The notes: a model not told the origin generated them from the letters alone. Shown: positions 10,042-21,224, counted from the stretch's first letter. The stretch: 64,000 bases of DNA from Lucinisca nassula (GCA_963580285.1 OY757020.1:103543497-103607496), one strand, 5' to 3'. Numbers and translations are program-made.

Positions 10042-10461
10042 CATCACGTGAACAAGTCCGTGAAATAAACACCTCCTTAAACCCCACTTTATATAGAGAA
10101 AACTGGGTTTTACCGGGGTATTCATTAATTTCTACTTTCTGCACCAAGACATAGGTTGTGGGTACTCGTTAGAACCGCCTCAATGAGGCGATTCTAATGA
10201 GCACCAACAACCTATGTTTGGAACCGCCTCAATGAGGCGGTTCTAACGAGCACGAACAGCCTATGTTTGGAGTAATAATAAGAATAATATCACACATTTT
10301 CCTGAAGAAAAAAAAACCGTTTTGGAGATAAGAAAGATTGTTTGGAGTAAAATTTAGAAAATTTAGAAAATTTAAAAAAATATGACAATTTTTCATCGGA
10401 AAAGTAGCCATTTTAGATATATGTAAAATGCCCTATGTTACACGGGTGTGTTATCGTAATG
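10042..10461. mobile_element. P1 MITE, subfamily A, right half duplicated
   Basis: Full A termini (CATCACGTGAACAAGTCCGT; ACACGGGTGTGTTATCGTAATG). The AACCGCCTCAATGAGGCG centre and right arm occur twice in tandem (10174-10217 and 10221-10266). Confidence 0.85.
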
Positions 10462-10718
10462 ATAAAATGCATTGAAGTCGACGGGAATTCCATAAAGTTG
10501 ACTGACGTTTGGCACCGGAGTAGATTACAGAAGGCCACAGTCACGGTCTACTAGGTCTCATGTTTTCCGACTGATTTCGAGTCTCTACAACTGGTTCCCT
10601 CGAACAGTTTCTCTTGCAGCTGTTCTGAGATTATTCCTTCGTCAACTTCTCGACAAAATCGCTTGAACTGAAATATACGCACAAATAACAGATACTCGAG
10701 AAATATACATGTAGCCAA

Positions 10719-10955
10719 CATCACGAAAACACGCCTATACAATTGCATTGTAATATTTACCGGCGAAAAAAACGAAAATTTTAAGATGACAAATTGTGAT
10801 ATTTTTCTGATTTCTGCTCAAGACATAGATTGTGGGTACTCGTTAGAACCGCCTTAATAAGGCGGTTCTAACGAGTATCCACGATCTATGTTTAAGAGCA
10901 GAAGGTTTACCCCCGTAAACCCCAGTTTTACTATATTAAAGGGGGATTGACCCCT
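10719..10955. mobile_element. P1 MITE, subfamily B, 3'-truncated, reverse orientation
   Basis: CATCACGAAAACACGCCTAT, TATTTACCGGCGAAAAAAAC, a complete P1 palindrome with CCTTAATAAGG centre, and GTAAACCCCAGTTTTACTAT. The distal end is lost. Confidence 0.85.
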
Positions 10956-10967
10956 CCCCACACGTAC

Positions 10968-11239
10968 ATCTCCCACGGAACTGCAGTTTTATATGGGACA
11001 TGTAAAACAGCTGCTTTTAAGGGTAAACCTTAGTTTTCTTATTTCTGCTCTAAAATATAGTGGGTACTCGTTAGAACCGCCTCGATGAGGCGATTCTAAC
11101 GTGTACCAATAAACTATATTTTGAGCAGAAATAAGAAATATATATCACAATTTTTCGTCTTTAAACGTTCGTCTTTTTTTTTTCGGCGGTAAAATTTACA
11201 ACGTAGAGTATCTATATAGCCAAGGCGTGTTTTCGTAAT
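10968..11239. mobile_element. P1 MITE, subfamily B
   Basis: A diverged left part (GCAGTTTTATATGGGACATG), a P1 palindrome with GAACCGCCTC paired to GAGGCGATTC, and the end AAGGCGTGTTTTCGTAAT. Confidence 0.75.
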
Positions 11240-11535
11240 AGAGTCGAACCCGTTCATGAATCCGTAGGAACTTTTTCCATTAGATAAGGCTGATTTCGGG
11301 AGATTTTCTCGTTTATCCTGATAATGTATGTTGCGTGTACTCAGAATCGCCTCGGTGAGGCGATTCTAATGGGTACACACACAATATAACTTAAAAATGT
11401 TTGTTTATCTTAAAGTCCGAAGGAAAAATATATTCCTGAAGGTTTCCCAATATGTCTCCTGGGCTTGCGCTATGACTAGCCATGAATAGGTCAAACTACC
11501 ACTATCTCGTACAAAAGCCTTTCACGGCCATTAAG
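11240..11535. mobile_element. MITE family C with P1-like palindrome, partial
   Basis: GAGTCGAACCCGTTCATGAA, GATTTTCTCGTTTATCCTGA, and a core GTGTACTCAGAATCGCCTCG mirrored by GAGGCGATTCTAATGGGTAC. Weak right-side similarity to the fuller C copy at 53901-54260 includes CAAACTACCACTATCTCGTA. Confidence 0.6.
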
Positions 11536-11564
11536 TCACAGTCACACTGTCGGGTATTGATGTT

Positions 11565-12010
11565 GCCCCCGCCCATCGGGGCTGGGAGGAATAGATCGGG
11601 CTGCATGATGCTTCCACGCAGAGCTCAAACCGCCCGCACACGAGTACTGGTTAACCGCTTAGAAGTTCTAAGACTGCCCAGGCCAAGTGGTGCCGGTCTA
11701 TGCGATATATATAATACAAATTTGATATAAACCCTATTGGTTTCATTGGACGACAGGGGTTGAGATGTATTTCATCTTAATGCCGGGTTTTTTGTTTGTA
11801 TTGGAGTCTAACGGCCCAGTCAACACTATTTTTGAGCCGGTCAGTTTACCTATCCACACTTTCTTTTTCTGGGCATACTTATACGTAAGCGGTTAACCAG
11901 TGCAGTGCACATTCTTTCGCCAGAAACTTAATCTCAGGTAAAAGTCCCACACAATTGGAAATAACGTCTCCAAAATGACCTAAACAGTATTGACGCGGAC
12001 GAAAAAAAAA
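11565..12010 (+). mobile_element. SINE family S1, split by an S3 SINE
   Basis: Head GCCCCCGCCCATCGGGGCTG and middle GACAGGGGTTGAGATG. It is interrupted after CTTAATGCCGGGT (11776-11788) and resumes at CTTAATCTCAGGT (11927-11939), the target duplication. The tail is AACGTCTCCAAAATGACC. Confidence 0.8.
11789..11926 (-). mobile_element. SINE family S3, 5'-truncated
   Basis: Read minus: GCGGTTAACCAGTG region is head-proximal... CTTACGTATAAGTATGCCCA, GAAAAAGAAAGTGTGGATAG, and tail AGTGTTGACTGGGCCGTTAG. The tRNA head is missing. It is inserted in an S1 SINE with a duplication of about 13 bp. Confidence 0.75.
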
Positions 12011-12058
12011 TACCCAATCCATGCATCAATCAATCAATCAATCAAAATCAGTTGCGTA

Positions 12059-12420
12059 ATGAGGGCTAGGTTTTTAGTATGTCTGTGCGTTTCGTCTACG
12101 TTTTAGTACGTTTTACTGCGTGCTTTTTTTGCTACCGTATACGCCACGTATATTGAAATGACATGTATGGTTTGGAAATTTCAAATCAAACAAAGCTGGA
12201 TCTCGTATGTTGCCATATATAGCCGTATGTAATATGTTTTCACTACCGTTTACTATGATTATTGTTGTTCTGCTACGTTTTAAAATACGCAGTAAAACCT
12301 AGCCCTCAATACGTGACGGGAGAAACTGATACCTATGTAGCCCTATATAGCCGTATGTGAAAGGTTTTCACTACGTTTATAGCCGTTCTGCTATACTAAA
12401 ACCTAGCCATCAATACGTGA
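12059..12420. mobile_element. Element with GAGGGCTAGGTTTT inverted repeats
   Basis: GAGGGCTAGGTTTTTAGTAT at the left mirrors AAAACCTAGCCCTC at about 12295-12309. The right half (ATATAGCCGTATGT...AAAACCTAGCCATCAATACG) is partly repeated at 12341-12420. Motifs of the ACGTTTTA type recur inside. Confidence 0.55.
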
Positions 12421-12577
12421 CAATGTCACTGTGGCCTAAAACGGACACTCAAAGCCAAGTCATGCAAGTGTAATGCTTACCCCGATGGAACAAGCACTAA
12501 CCGGAGTTTACATAATGCCAGAGTCATCAGCAACTAGGGTTATCTGCTACTCATTAGAAACACCTCTTCGGTAACTA

Positions 12578-12836
12578 TATCACGTGAACGAGTCCGTCAA
12601 ATGAACAACCCCTTACACACCATGCTAGAGGGTATACATTATTTCTCTTATTTCTGATCCAACACGTAGGCTGTGTGTAGTCTTTAGAACCACCTCAATA
12701 AGGCGGTCCTAACGAGCACCCACAACCTACGTTTGCAGAATAAATAAGAAACATATCATGGATTTTCATCGAAGAGTAGCCATTTTGGAGATGTAAATAA
12801 AAATGCACTAAGTCGCGCGGGTGTTATCGTATGATG
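12578..12836. mobile_element. P1 MITE, subfamily A
   Basis: ATCACGTGAACGAGTCCGTC, a core with AACCACCTCAATAAGGCGGT and mirrored GAGCACCCACAACCTACG, and the end GTCGCGCGGGTGTTATCGTA. The stretch 12430-12577 shows nothing else. Confidence 0.8.
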
Positions 12837-12866
12837 ATACGCGAGATGAACATATGCGCGCGCAAA

Positions 12867-13050
12867 TACAGTCAAACCTGTGTTAAGCAAGCACCTAAGG
12901 GATAATCAAAATTTGCTTGCTTAAGACAGGTGCTTGCTTAATACATGTTAATTTTAATGCATTTGCCTCGTTGGGGGAACCAAAATGCATGCTTGCTTAA
13001 GACGGGTTGCTGGCTTAATAGAGGTGGCCACTATGACAGGTTTGACTGTA
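12867..13050. mobile_element. MITE with TACAGTCAAACCTG terminal inverted repeats
   Basis: Perfect terminal inverted repeats TACAGTCAAACCTG / CAGGTTTGACTGTA. The 184-bp interior holds repeated CTTGCTTAAGACRGG and AGCAAGCACC motifs that pair with each other. Confidence 0.8.
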
Positions 13051-13068
13051 CACGCACACTATCACGTT

Positions 13069-13145
13069 GATAATTCCGTGTAATTCTCTGAAAACCCTAC
13101 CTTGTGTAGAGAAAAACGTGGGGGTTACAGGAGTATACAATACTC
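13069..13145. mobile_element. P1 MITE subfamily A, left-end fragment
   Basis: TATCACGTTGATAATTCCGT and GTGGGGGTTACAGGAGTATA match the first 75 bp of subfamily A only. Confidence 0.6.
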
Positions 13146-13184
13146 GAACGGTCGGTCGCAATCGTAATAGAGGATCTGAAACGA

Positions 13185-13255
13185 TTGTCATTTCATATGG
13201 AATTCATGAAACTCGTTAAGGGCTCGTTTCATTAATTCCAATATGAAATGACCAT
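13185..13255. repeat. Foldback with TTTCATATGGAATTCATGAAA arm
   Basis: TCATTTCATATGGAATTCAT then AAACTCGTTAAGGGCTCGTT and the mirrored arm AATTCCAATATGAAATGACC. Related to the foldbacks at 29009-29075 and 21225-21285. Confidence 0.7.
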
Positions 13256-13275
13256 GGCCTAAGATTCTGTTTATC

Positions 13276-13518
13276 ATATGAGCCCCGCCAAGCGAATTTG
13301 TGTCTTCGAGCATTCCGTCATGACACATTTTAACTGCGCTTGCCCAGCCATTCAGAAGGGCCAGGGATATGGCTTTCTGTCTGAAGGTTCCTCTTGATTC
13401 ACTGCTTGTATGAGCGAGCAGCGAAGGTTCTGGCGAGACTGCGCGGATGCGCAGGCTCGCCTGAACCTTCGCTGCTCGCATAGGCGATAAGTACCAAAGT
13501 CGCTTGACGGGGCCTATA
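13276..13518. mobile_element. MITE with GGGCCCCGTCAAGCGA ends, second copy
   Basis: ATATGAGCCCCGCCAAGCGA to TCGCTTGACGGGGCCTATAT. Internal hairpin arms GCGAGCAGCGAAGGTTC at about 13412 and 13460. Orientation is opposite to the 3952-4195 copy. Confidence 0.85.
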
Positions 13519-14116
13519 TAACATTTTGAATTGGATTTTATTGTTGAAGAAGATCGGAAGAACTTCAGTAGAATACTGGCCCAGGGTTGCCAGGGACGGT
13601 GTCATGAAGTTCCGCCACTAACCATCACATAGGTCATATCATTTTTGTAAAACGACGTTATCCATTAAATGACAAAGATGTTTCCCAAATATATCAGAAC
13701 CAGAAACATGTCATAACCATTCTTAACAGTTTTCTCACACAAGCATTTTCCTAATTGCACGCACATACGCACGCAAGACCGCAATCACACCATAAACACC
13801 CATAGCCGATCGTTAGTAAGAACGTTGGAGATTGTACTTGCAAAATATCTTTAGTGGGCTCTCAAGGATTCTAAGTCCACTTCGTTCCCCCTAGGGAATA
13901 AGTCACAATAATAAAAATTGTGACATGTTATCTTATTTCTGCTAAAAATATAGATTCTGGCTTGCCAAAGTATAAGTTCCCTTATTTTTAAATCTCTTGA
14001 TCATTTTTGGCTGCGGCCTTCAAGTTCACCACTTATATTTGTCGAAAGAGTTGTGCATCTTGGATAAGGCGGCCTCATATCTTCGAATAGACATTGTAAT
14101 TCTGAAGCATTACCAG
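13519..14116. other. No gene seen; short B fragment
   Basis: AT-rich sequence without recognisable genes. At 13910-13967 a fragment (AATTGTGACATGTTATCTTA, TTTCTGCTAAAAATATAGAT) matches the interior of the B copy at 14714-14966, suggesting a local partial duplication. Confidence 0.5.
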
Positions 14117-14636
14117 ACAAAGTGCATTCTTTCATATCCCGAAACCCGTGATTTGTCTGATGAAATGTCATATTTTACTTGTTTATACACCAAACATTGG
14201 GTTTGGGTGCTCGTTCTCACGAGAACCCACAACCTCAGCCCCCGCCCATAGGGGCTTGAAGAAATATATGGGCTGCATGATGCTTCCACGCAGAGCTGAG
14301 TCCGGCCCGCACACTAGTACTGGTAAACCGCTTAGAGGATCTAAGCCTGGAACTGCGGTGTGAGGCGGACCGATCATGCTAATAAACCCTATTGGTTTCA
14401 TTGGGCGACAGGGCTTGAAATGTCATTTCATCTCAATGTCGGGTAAACGTCCCACAAAATTGGAAGCAACGTCTCCAAAATGACCTTTACAGTGTTGACG
14501 GGGACGTTAAACATCAAATCAAACAAACAAAGTACCCACAACCTATGTCTTGGAGCAGAAATAAGCAAAATAATGTAAACCCCAGTTTTCTCTGTATAAA
14601 GTGGGGTTTAGAGGGGTGTACATTACACGGACTGAA
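14117..14636. mobile_element. P1 MITE, subfamily A, split by a SINE, reverse orientation
   Basis: The left half has GTGATTTGTCTGATGAAATG and a GGTGCTCGTTCTCACGAGAA core that lost its centre. The right half has CCTATGTCTTGGAGCAGAAA and AAAGTGGGGTTTAGAGGGGT. The S1 insertion is flanked by ACCCACAACCT on both sides. Confidence 0.8.
14237..14530 (+). mobile_element. SINE family S1, full length
   Basis: GCCCCCGCCCATAGGGGCTT to CAAATCAAACAAACAAAG. Target duplication ACCCACAACCT (11 bp) within the palindrome arm of the host MITE. Confidence 0.9.
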
Positions 14637-14713
14637 TAGGAGTATTATAAACCTGATTGCACAAAGCAACGCAGTAAAGTGGAACGTTACTTACTCGATG
14701 ACATTTGAGGCCT

Positions 14714-14966
14714 CATTACCAAACACGCCTACATAAACACATTGTAAATTTTACCGCCAAAAAACGGAAAATAGATGAAAAATTGTGACATTTTATCTTA
14801 TTTCTGCTAAAAATATAGATTCTGGATACACGTTAGAACCGTCTCATCGAGGCGGCTCTAACGAGTACCCACAAACTATATTTAAGAGCTGAAATCAGAA
14901 AAATAAGGGTTACCCCTGTTTTCAAGTGGGTGGTGCTCAGAATTATATAGGGGTGTTTTCGAGATG
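14714..14966. mobile_element. P1 MITE, subfamily B, reverse orientation
   Basis: CATTACCAAACACGCCTACA, TTTTACCGCCAAAAAACGGA, P1 palindrome with CATCG centre, and ATAGGGGTGTTTTCGAGATG. Confidence 0.85.
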
Positions 14967-15067
14967 AGAAAGCGGTAGATCGAGCCACTGAGCAAGGCGA
15001 CATACAGGGAGAACTTTTGGATATCTTTTCGACCTTCAATAACATAATGGTATGTTGTGTGTACTCA

Positions 15068-15270
15068 TGAGGGTCTAAGCCTGTCCAGGCAAAGCTGTAC
15101 GAGTCGGACCGTCCAAGCATATAAACCCTATTGGTTGCATTGGGAGGCAGGGCTTCAGATGTCACTTCATCTCAGTCGCGGATAAAAGTCCAACAAAATT
15201 CGAAGCAACGTCTCCAAAATCACCTATATAGTAATGAGGGGGACGTTAAACCTCAAAAGAAACAAACAAA
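15068..15270 (+). mobile_element. SINE family S1, head-truncated
   Basis: Begins at GGGTCTAAGCCTGTCCAGGC, continues through TTGGGAGGCAGGGCTTCAGA, ends AAACCTCAAAAGAAACAAAC. Confidence 0.8.
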
Positions 15271-15399
15271 AATCTTGAGCTATGGGAAGAATTCTCAATG
15301 GAATTTTCTTGAGTTCAAATCAGTCTTGGCATGCGAGCTATCCGTGTTTGATTCATTGAAGTTTCCATCACGAAAACATGTCTATATAATTGTTACCCT

Positions 15400-15900
15400 C
15401 GTTTGTCATATGACGTCGCGTCTGAGAGTTTTATAACGCCATGTAATAAATTCGATAATCCACTAGTGGATTAAATATGCAAATTAGTTGATACGCCCCG
15501 AAACGTTACATGTTTGACGTCCTTAACGACGTCGCGTTTACTAATGGCGTAATATTGACATTTTTGTAAAACAATCGAGAATAAAACGCGTTTTAAATGT
15601 CATATGATAAATAGAAACTTGCATTCGTGTTCATGTATTATTAAATTTATTAAACTGGTTGAGGAAAAAGAGATAAAATGCTCGGCGAAGCCTCACATTT
15701 TATCTCTATTCCTCAACTCGTTTAATAAATTCAATTAAGAAATGAATTTTATTTTTCTGCAGTTCATGGAAGTATGAACGCAGTGGGTAGCGTGCAAAGT
15801 AAATGAAGGGGTTCATGTAAACTTTGCTAGCGACCCACTGTCGTTCATACTTTCATGAAAAGCAGAAAAATTAAGTTTATTTTTTATATTTGCATAATTT
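15400..15900. mobile_element. Composite foldback element with two long palindromes
   Basis: After a small B-end fragment (15365-15400), one palindrome (about 15635-15745) has arms AAATTTATTAAACTGGTTGA and AAAGAGATAAAATG around CTCGGCGAAGCCTC. A second (about 15756-15868) has arms TTTTTCTGCAGTTCATGG, GTATGAACG and CAGTGGGT. Its left flank resembles that at 28800-29080 (GTCATATGATAAATAGAAAC against ATCATATGATAAACAGAATC). Confidence 0.65.
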
Positions 15901-16171
15901 GCCCCTCATCACTGGGCGAAAAAAATGCTTGTAGGGCAAATGCTTAAAGCTGAAAAACATTCACACGCTGTGTTTCTACAATGAGCGGAGCAGCGTTGAC
16001 GTCATCAACGCCCGTAGAGAACAATGGTTTAGAATGACGTCACTTAACTTCACTGAAAATCATGTGATTCGATGCGTTCATGGAAGTATGAACGCAATTG
16101 TTTTCTATAGGTTTACATTAGACTTTACACTGGAAATGTAAATATTAAAACATGAACAGTCACGTAAGATT

Positions 16172-16402
16172 CTCTATAGACCCAACTTTTATATAGTAAA
16201 ACCGGGACAGGGGTATACATTTTTTTCTTATTTCTTTCTAAAACATTGATTGTGGTACATGTTAGAACCGCCTCGCTGAAGCGGTTCTTACGAGTACCCA
16301 CAATCTATGTTTTGAGAAGAAATATGAAAAATAAGTTTTTTTTTTTTTTTTTTTTTTGTGGTAAAATTTCCAATGTATTTGAATGGGCGTGTTTTCGTAA
16401 TG
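16172..16402. mobile_element. P1 MITE, subfamily B
   Basis: AACTTTTATATAGTAAAACC, P1 palindrome with CCTCGCTGAAGCGG centre, a poly-T expansion at 16338-16357, and GGGCGTGTTTTCGTAATG. Confidence 0.8.
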
Positions 16403-16409
16403 CACTGCA

Positions 16410-16475
16410 TCGGCCATGTGCGCATAGCGAAGACAGATCAGCATGTGCATCTGCACAGCCTGATCAGTCTTCGCT
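16410..16475. repeat. Hairpin with GCATAGCGAAGACAGATCAG arms
   Basis: GCGCATAGCGAAGACAGATC at the left and CTGATCAGTCTTCGCTATGC at the right, separated by about 18 bp that also pair partly (TGTGCATCTGCACA). Seen once in this window. Confidence 0.75.
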
Positions 16476-16527
16476 ATGCACTTTCTGGACGATCATAGAC
16501 GCAAACCTTCTTCATTCAGTCAGGGAG

Positions 16528-16834
16528 ACGGCCCCGCCCATCGGGGCTTGGAGAAATAGATTTGGTTGCATGATACTTCCACGTAGATGAATACTGACCG
16601 CACATGAATACTTGTAAACCACTTGGAAGGTTTAAGCCTGCCTAGGAAAAGTGGTGCGAGTCGGACGGTCCGTGCAAATAAACCCTATTCATTTCATTGG
16701 GCGAGAGGGCTTGAGATGTCATTTCATCTCAAGGTCGGGTAAAAGTCCACAAAACTGGAAGCAATCTCTCCAAAATGACCTATACATTGTTGACAGGGAC
16801 GCTAATCCTCAAATCAAACAAACAAACAAACAAA
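16528..16834 (+). mobile_element. SINE family S1, full length, with target duplication
   Basis: GGCCCCGCCCATCGGGGCTT to (CAAA)n. Flanked by CAGTCAGGGAG at 16517-16527 and 16835-16845, an 11-bp target duplication. Confidence 0.9.
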
Positions 16835-16870
16835 CAGTCAGGGAGGGCTGTATTGTGGCTATGTCACAGC

Positions 16871-17045
16871 CATCACGTTAACAAGTCAATGTCACGATCA
16901 TCCCTGTAAACCCCACTTTATATCGAGAAAACTGGGGTCTATAGGGGCAATCATTATTTTTTTTTATTTCCGAAGTTCTCCAAGACATAGGTTGAACCGC
17001 CTCATTACCTAAAACCTAAGTTTAAAGTAAACATACATGTAAGAA
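16871..17045. mobile_element. P1 MITE, subfamily A, partial
   Basis: CATCACGTTAACAAGTCAAT, ACTGGGGTCTATAGGGGCAA, and a core reduced to TTGAACCGCCTCATTACC. Confidence 0.7.
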
Positions 17046-17091
17046 TCATTTGGAAAACATGTTCATGTGAAATAATAGAGTCATAGTGACA

Positions 17092-17391
17092 GAAATGATA
17101 AATATTAAGTAAAATTGTTATATCTTTATTTTTTCTTTCAACACAGATCGCGGGTGTTCGTGAAAACCGCATCAACGAGGCGGTTCTAACGCGTACTAAC
17201 TATCTATGTTTTAAAGCAAAAACTCGGCAGATAATGTAAACCTCCCATAAAACCCTATTTGTCTATGGGGTTTAGAGGGGTATTCGTTTCACGGACTCAT
17301 TATCGTGATGAATATCCTAAATTTTCCTGAAACCAATAACCGTTTTGGAGACAAGAAAGATCTATGTCACACGGGTGCATTATCGTAATGA
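17092..17391. mobile_element. P1 MITE, subfamily A, reverse, followed by an A right-end fragment
   Basis: Core AAACCGCATCAACGAGGCGG; the left terminus in reverse ends at CGGACTCATTATCGTGATG (17310). A direct A right end (GGAGACAAGAAAGATC, ACACGGGTGCATTATCGTAATG) then follows to 17391. Confidence 0.75.
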
Positions 17392-17784
17392 CAGCCTAAG
17401 TTGAGTCTTCGCTGAGCGTGAATGCTCAAACTCCCCTCTTACATAATCATTTGTCACTGATTTGTTTTTTTTTTTATGATGAGATCTTAATGCTAATTCC
17501 AAAGCGCTTTGTGCACACCAGCAAACACGATATCGCATCAGTAGTTCTCATTTTGAAATGGCGGGAAATAACACAGATGCACCCATTCATCGACTGAAAA
17601 TGGGTTGCACCAAGTTAAGGCACATTATGGATAGCTTTTTTCTTTTTCTCCTGATCCCCAGATCCTGGGGTAAAAGATAATTGTTCATGTGTCACGCATA
17701 TGAGCATGAACCGTTATGGTTGTAAATATAAAATATTAGGATACTAACAAATGAAACCATTTTCATACTTAGATCAGCAGAGAA
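17392..17784. other. No feature recognised
   Basis: Mixed-composition sequence with a short poly-T run. Nothing I can name on either strand. Confidence 0.5.
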
Positions 17785-19415
17785 TGCCTTTTGTCCAGCC
17801 CGTATATTTTAAAGTGCCAACAACTGGCCCTTTTATCTAGCCCGTGTATTTTAAAATGCCAACGACTGGGCCAATTTATCAAGCCCTTGTATTTTAAAAT
17901 ACCAACAACTTAGCCCATTTGTCCAGTCCGTGTATTTTAAAATGTCAACAACCGGGCCCATTTGTCCAGTCCATGTAATTTAACAAGAGGGCCCAGAGGG
18001 CCCTGATTCACTCACCTGAATGTCACTGTCTCTAGTACATTCTAGTTTTAGCTCTGGCAACCATCTTGTTCATCAGAGCGGAACTATCTTAGCTAGTCTG
18101 GTAGGGTGTCACCTTGGCAACATGCCTGTGAAGTTTGAATCAAATTGACCCAAGGTTATTGGAAGAGTTCGCGTTTGAAGCGAATTTACAATGCTTTTCT
18201 ACTTTTAGCTCTGGCGGCCATATTGTTCAACAGAGCAGGATCTTTTTAGCTATATTGATAGAGGGTCATGTAAACACCATTCCTATGAAATTTGAATGAA
18301 ACTGGCCCAAGGGTACAGTAGGAGTTGTCGTTTGAAGATTTTGTTTTTATTTTAGCTCTGGTGACAATCTTGTTCATCAGAGCGGAATTATTTTAGCTAT
18401 TGTGGTAGGGAGTCACCTGGGCAACATTCCTGTGAAGTTTGAATCAAACTGGACAAATGGTTTAGGAGAAGTACGCATTCAAAGCAAATTAACGATGTTT
18501 TTTCTATTTTTAGCTACAGCGGCCATTTTGTTCATCAAACCAGAACCGTTTTAGCTACTTTGGAAGTGGGTCACCTGAGCAATATTCCTATGAAGTTTGA
18601 ATGAAATTGGTTTAAAGATTTTTTTCTAGTTTTAGCTCTGGCGGACATCTCGTTTGTCAGAGCGGAACGATTTTAGCTATTTTGGTAGGGAGTCACCTGG
18701 GCAACATTCCTGTGAAGTTTGAATCAAATTGGCCCAAGGGTTTAGGAGGAGTTCGCGTTTCAAGCAAATTTACATTTTTCTATTTTTAGCTCTGATCGCC
18801 ATTTAGCTCATGAGAGCAGAACCGTTTTAGCTATTTTAGTAGATGGTCACCTAAGCAACATTCCTATAAAGTTTGAATGAAATTGGCCCAGGGGTATGGG
18901 AGTAGTTGTTTAAATATTTTTCTATTTTTAGCTCTGGCGGCCATCTTATTCATCAGAGCGGAATGATTTTAGCTATTTTAGTAGAGGGTCACCCAAGCAA
19001 ATTTCCTATGAAGCTTGAATGAAATTAGCCCAGGGGTATGGGAGGAGTAATCGTTTAAAGATTTTTCTATTTTTAGCTTTGGTGGCCATCTTGTTTATCA
19101 GAGTGGAACGATCTTAGCTTTTTTGGTAGAAAGCAACCTAGGCAACACTCCAGTGGAGTTTAAATGAAATTGGCCCAAGGGTTTAGGAGGAGTAGTCTTT
19201 TAAAGCAAATTGTTGACGCGGGACGACGCACGACGGACATTCACTGATCACAATAGCTCACCATGAGCACTTCGTGCTCAGGTGAGCTAAAAATGCCAAC
19301 AGCTGGTCCCGTTTGTCCAGCCAGTGTATTTTAAAATGTCAACAACTTGGCCCGTTTGTCCAGCCCATGTACTTTAAAATGCCAACAATTCGGCCCATTT
19401 GTTCAAAGCATCGTT
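17785..19415. repeat. 43-bp tandem array interrupted by a Helitron-like insertion
   Basis: Units of about 43 bp (TTTGTCCAGTCCGTGTATTT + TAAAATGCCAACAACTGG) run from 17785 to 17983, stop inside ATGTAATTTAA, and resume after the insertion at 19291 as AAATGCCAACAGCTGGTCCC. About five units lie left of the insertion and three right. Confidence 0.85.
17984..19290 (+). mobile_element. Helitron-like nonautonomous element H1
   Basis: Starts CAAGAGGGCCCAGAGGGCCC (palindrome) and TTCACTCACCTGA. Ends with hairpin GAGCACTTCGTGCTC, then AGGTGAG and CTAA. CTCACCTGA near the start is the inverse of TCAGGTGAG near the end (subterminal inverted repeat). The interior has eight units of about 125-157 bp, each beginning near TTAGCTCTGGCGGCCATCTT. 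No coding capacity. Family name is inference from the 3' hairpin-CTRR pattern and absence of a target duplication. Confidence 0.75.
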
Positions 19416-19599
19416 AGCATTACAAGTCCGTAAGTGGTCAGAACGTTAACGGTTCTGGTAAGTATAATAGCTAAAACTGTGGTATTTTTGCTGGAAAAAA
19501 TGCAAAAGCTGCTGATGTACTAGTATACTTGCTATATTAACTAACAACGGCGTATGTTTTGAACAACCGACCCCTATTTGCAAATTAAAATTTGTGCAC

Positions 19600-20230
19600 G
19601 ACAAAGTTCCTGCTCAGATGTGGGAAAAAACATGTTTACCCTCAAAATTCGGACCCTTTGATGTCTTGCTGTAATTCTCCTAAAACATTAATAAAACATC
19701 TGTGGAAGGTTTGAAGCTTCTACGATGATAACAGTGCCTTCTATCCTGTTCACAAGGTTTTTAAGTCAAGTTCATTGTGACCTTGACCCTTGGCCTTGAA
19801 AATCAATAGGGTTCATCGTCTTTCCATGGGGAACATTTGTGGAAGGATTGAAGCTTCTACAAGGCTAACTGCGTCTTCTAACATGTTCACAAGGGTTTAA
19901 AGTTCAAGTTCGTTGTGATCTTGACCTTTGACCCTTGACACTGAAAATAAATAGGGTCCATCGCCTTTACATGGGGAACATTTGTGGAAGGCTTGAAGAT
20001 TCTAGGATGACCTGTTTGTCTTCTATCGTGTTCACAAGGTTTTTACTGTCAAGGCCATGTGATCTTGCCCTTGAAAATCAATAAGGGTCATCGTCTTTCC
20101 ATGGGGAACATTTGTGGAAGGTTTGAAGCTTCTAGGATGAAAACTTTATTTCTATCGTGTTTTGCAAGGTTCCGGACGGACACACATAGCACCGATGCTA
20201 TATCCCCGTCACAACGTTGTTGTGAGGGGA
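19600..20230 (+). repeat. Tandem array of about 145-bp units with terminal hairpin
   Basis: Four units share CATGGGGAACATTTGTGGAA and TGTTCACAAGGTTT, with GTGATCTTGACCTTTGAC. The right edge has a hairpin (CACAACGTTGTTGTG) followed by AGGGGATAATT. This resembles the 3' ends of other Helitron-like arrays in the window; the 5' edge is not clear. Confidence 0.65.
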
Positions 20231-20235
20231 TAATT

Positions 20236-20376
20236 AGTTTCATGATCCAGTAAGGAGTCCAAAAGGTGCAGAATGAATGGCAAACACGGAAGACCCCGAT
20301 CAGGAGCAGTCTGAACTGGGTCTGCCCTGTTTGCTCCGGCCTATCTGTCCTAATTACAAGGATCATTACGGTATAA
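20236..20376. mobile_element. P2 element, subfamily 2, degraded
   Basis: CATGATCCAGTAAGGAGTCC, GCAGAATGAATGGCAAACAC, GATCAGGAGCAGTCTGAACT, GTCTGCCCTGTTTGC, CTATCTGTCCTAATTAC. Matches copies at 47757 and 53688. Confidence 0.7.
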
Positions 20377-21224
20377 CCTCATATTTACCGTCGTTGTCCA
20401 CTTCCAAATTTAGGTCTGAATTTTTCTGTGGCTACTGGAATGTCATACTGAAGTAGCCTACACAATAAAATACATAAGACATTACAGATTTTCTTGACCT
20501 TTAATTAAAATTAAACATGATCACATTCCCCTGAGATCCTAAATGTAAAGTTTATATACAATACAGATATGATGAATATATAAATTAAAATGATGAGTAA
20601 CTATAACAAACTTGAAGGTATGTAAAAAGAAATAAATACTGACTAACTTACTATATACATATACTGACCCAAAAAAGATACATTCAAAATAGAATCTTCG
20701 AAAACAAATTGTACAAGTTAACACTTATAAATATAATTACTATAACACACCTATGCAATATATTGCAACAATGTAGGTAACCAGAAACATGGTATGATGC
20801 GATTTTGTCTTGTTTTTGTCTCCAGATACTTTGCTGTATCTAACTGTGATGGTACACGTATCTTTTAAAATGAAAAAAAATCATTTAAACCAAAGCAGCT
20901 AAAAACTGCCAACAGACCAGACATTTGAAAATCAACAAACAAAGGATTTTAGGCATTGAAAAGAATGTCTTCTGAAAATTTGCATACACCATATCCTATA
21001 AATACCTCATCATCAGGGCATATAGACACTCATCATATAACATTGCTGTTATTTAATGACTGACGTTGTGTCATTAAGTGTAATTACACATGGTTATTCA
21101 TGTGTAACATCATGGTGTCATCCTTGACAACCATGTTTTCTACCGAAATTCTTCTGATTTTTTCTTCGACAATAAACTCCAATATAAAATGATTCTATGA
21201 TAAACTACACTCGTAGTCAATACA
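20377..21224. other. AT-rich stretch without recognised features
   Basis: Low-complexity AT-rich DNA with no convincing coding signal. Short frames here look like chance. Confidence 0.5.
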
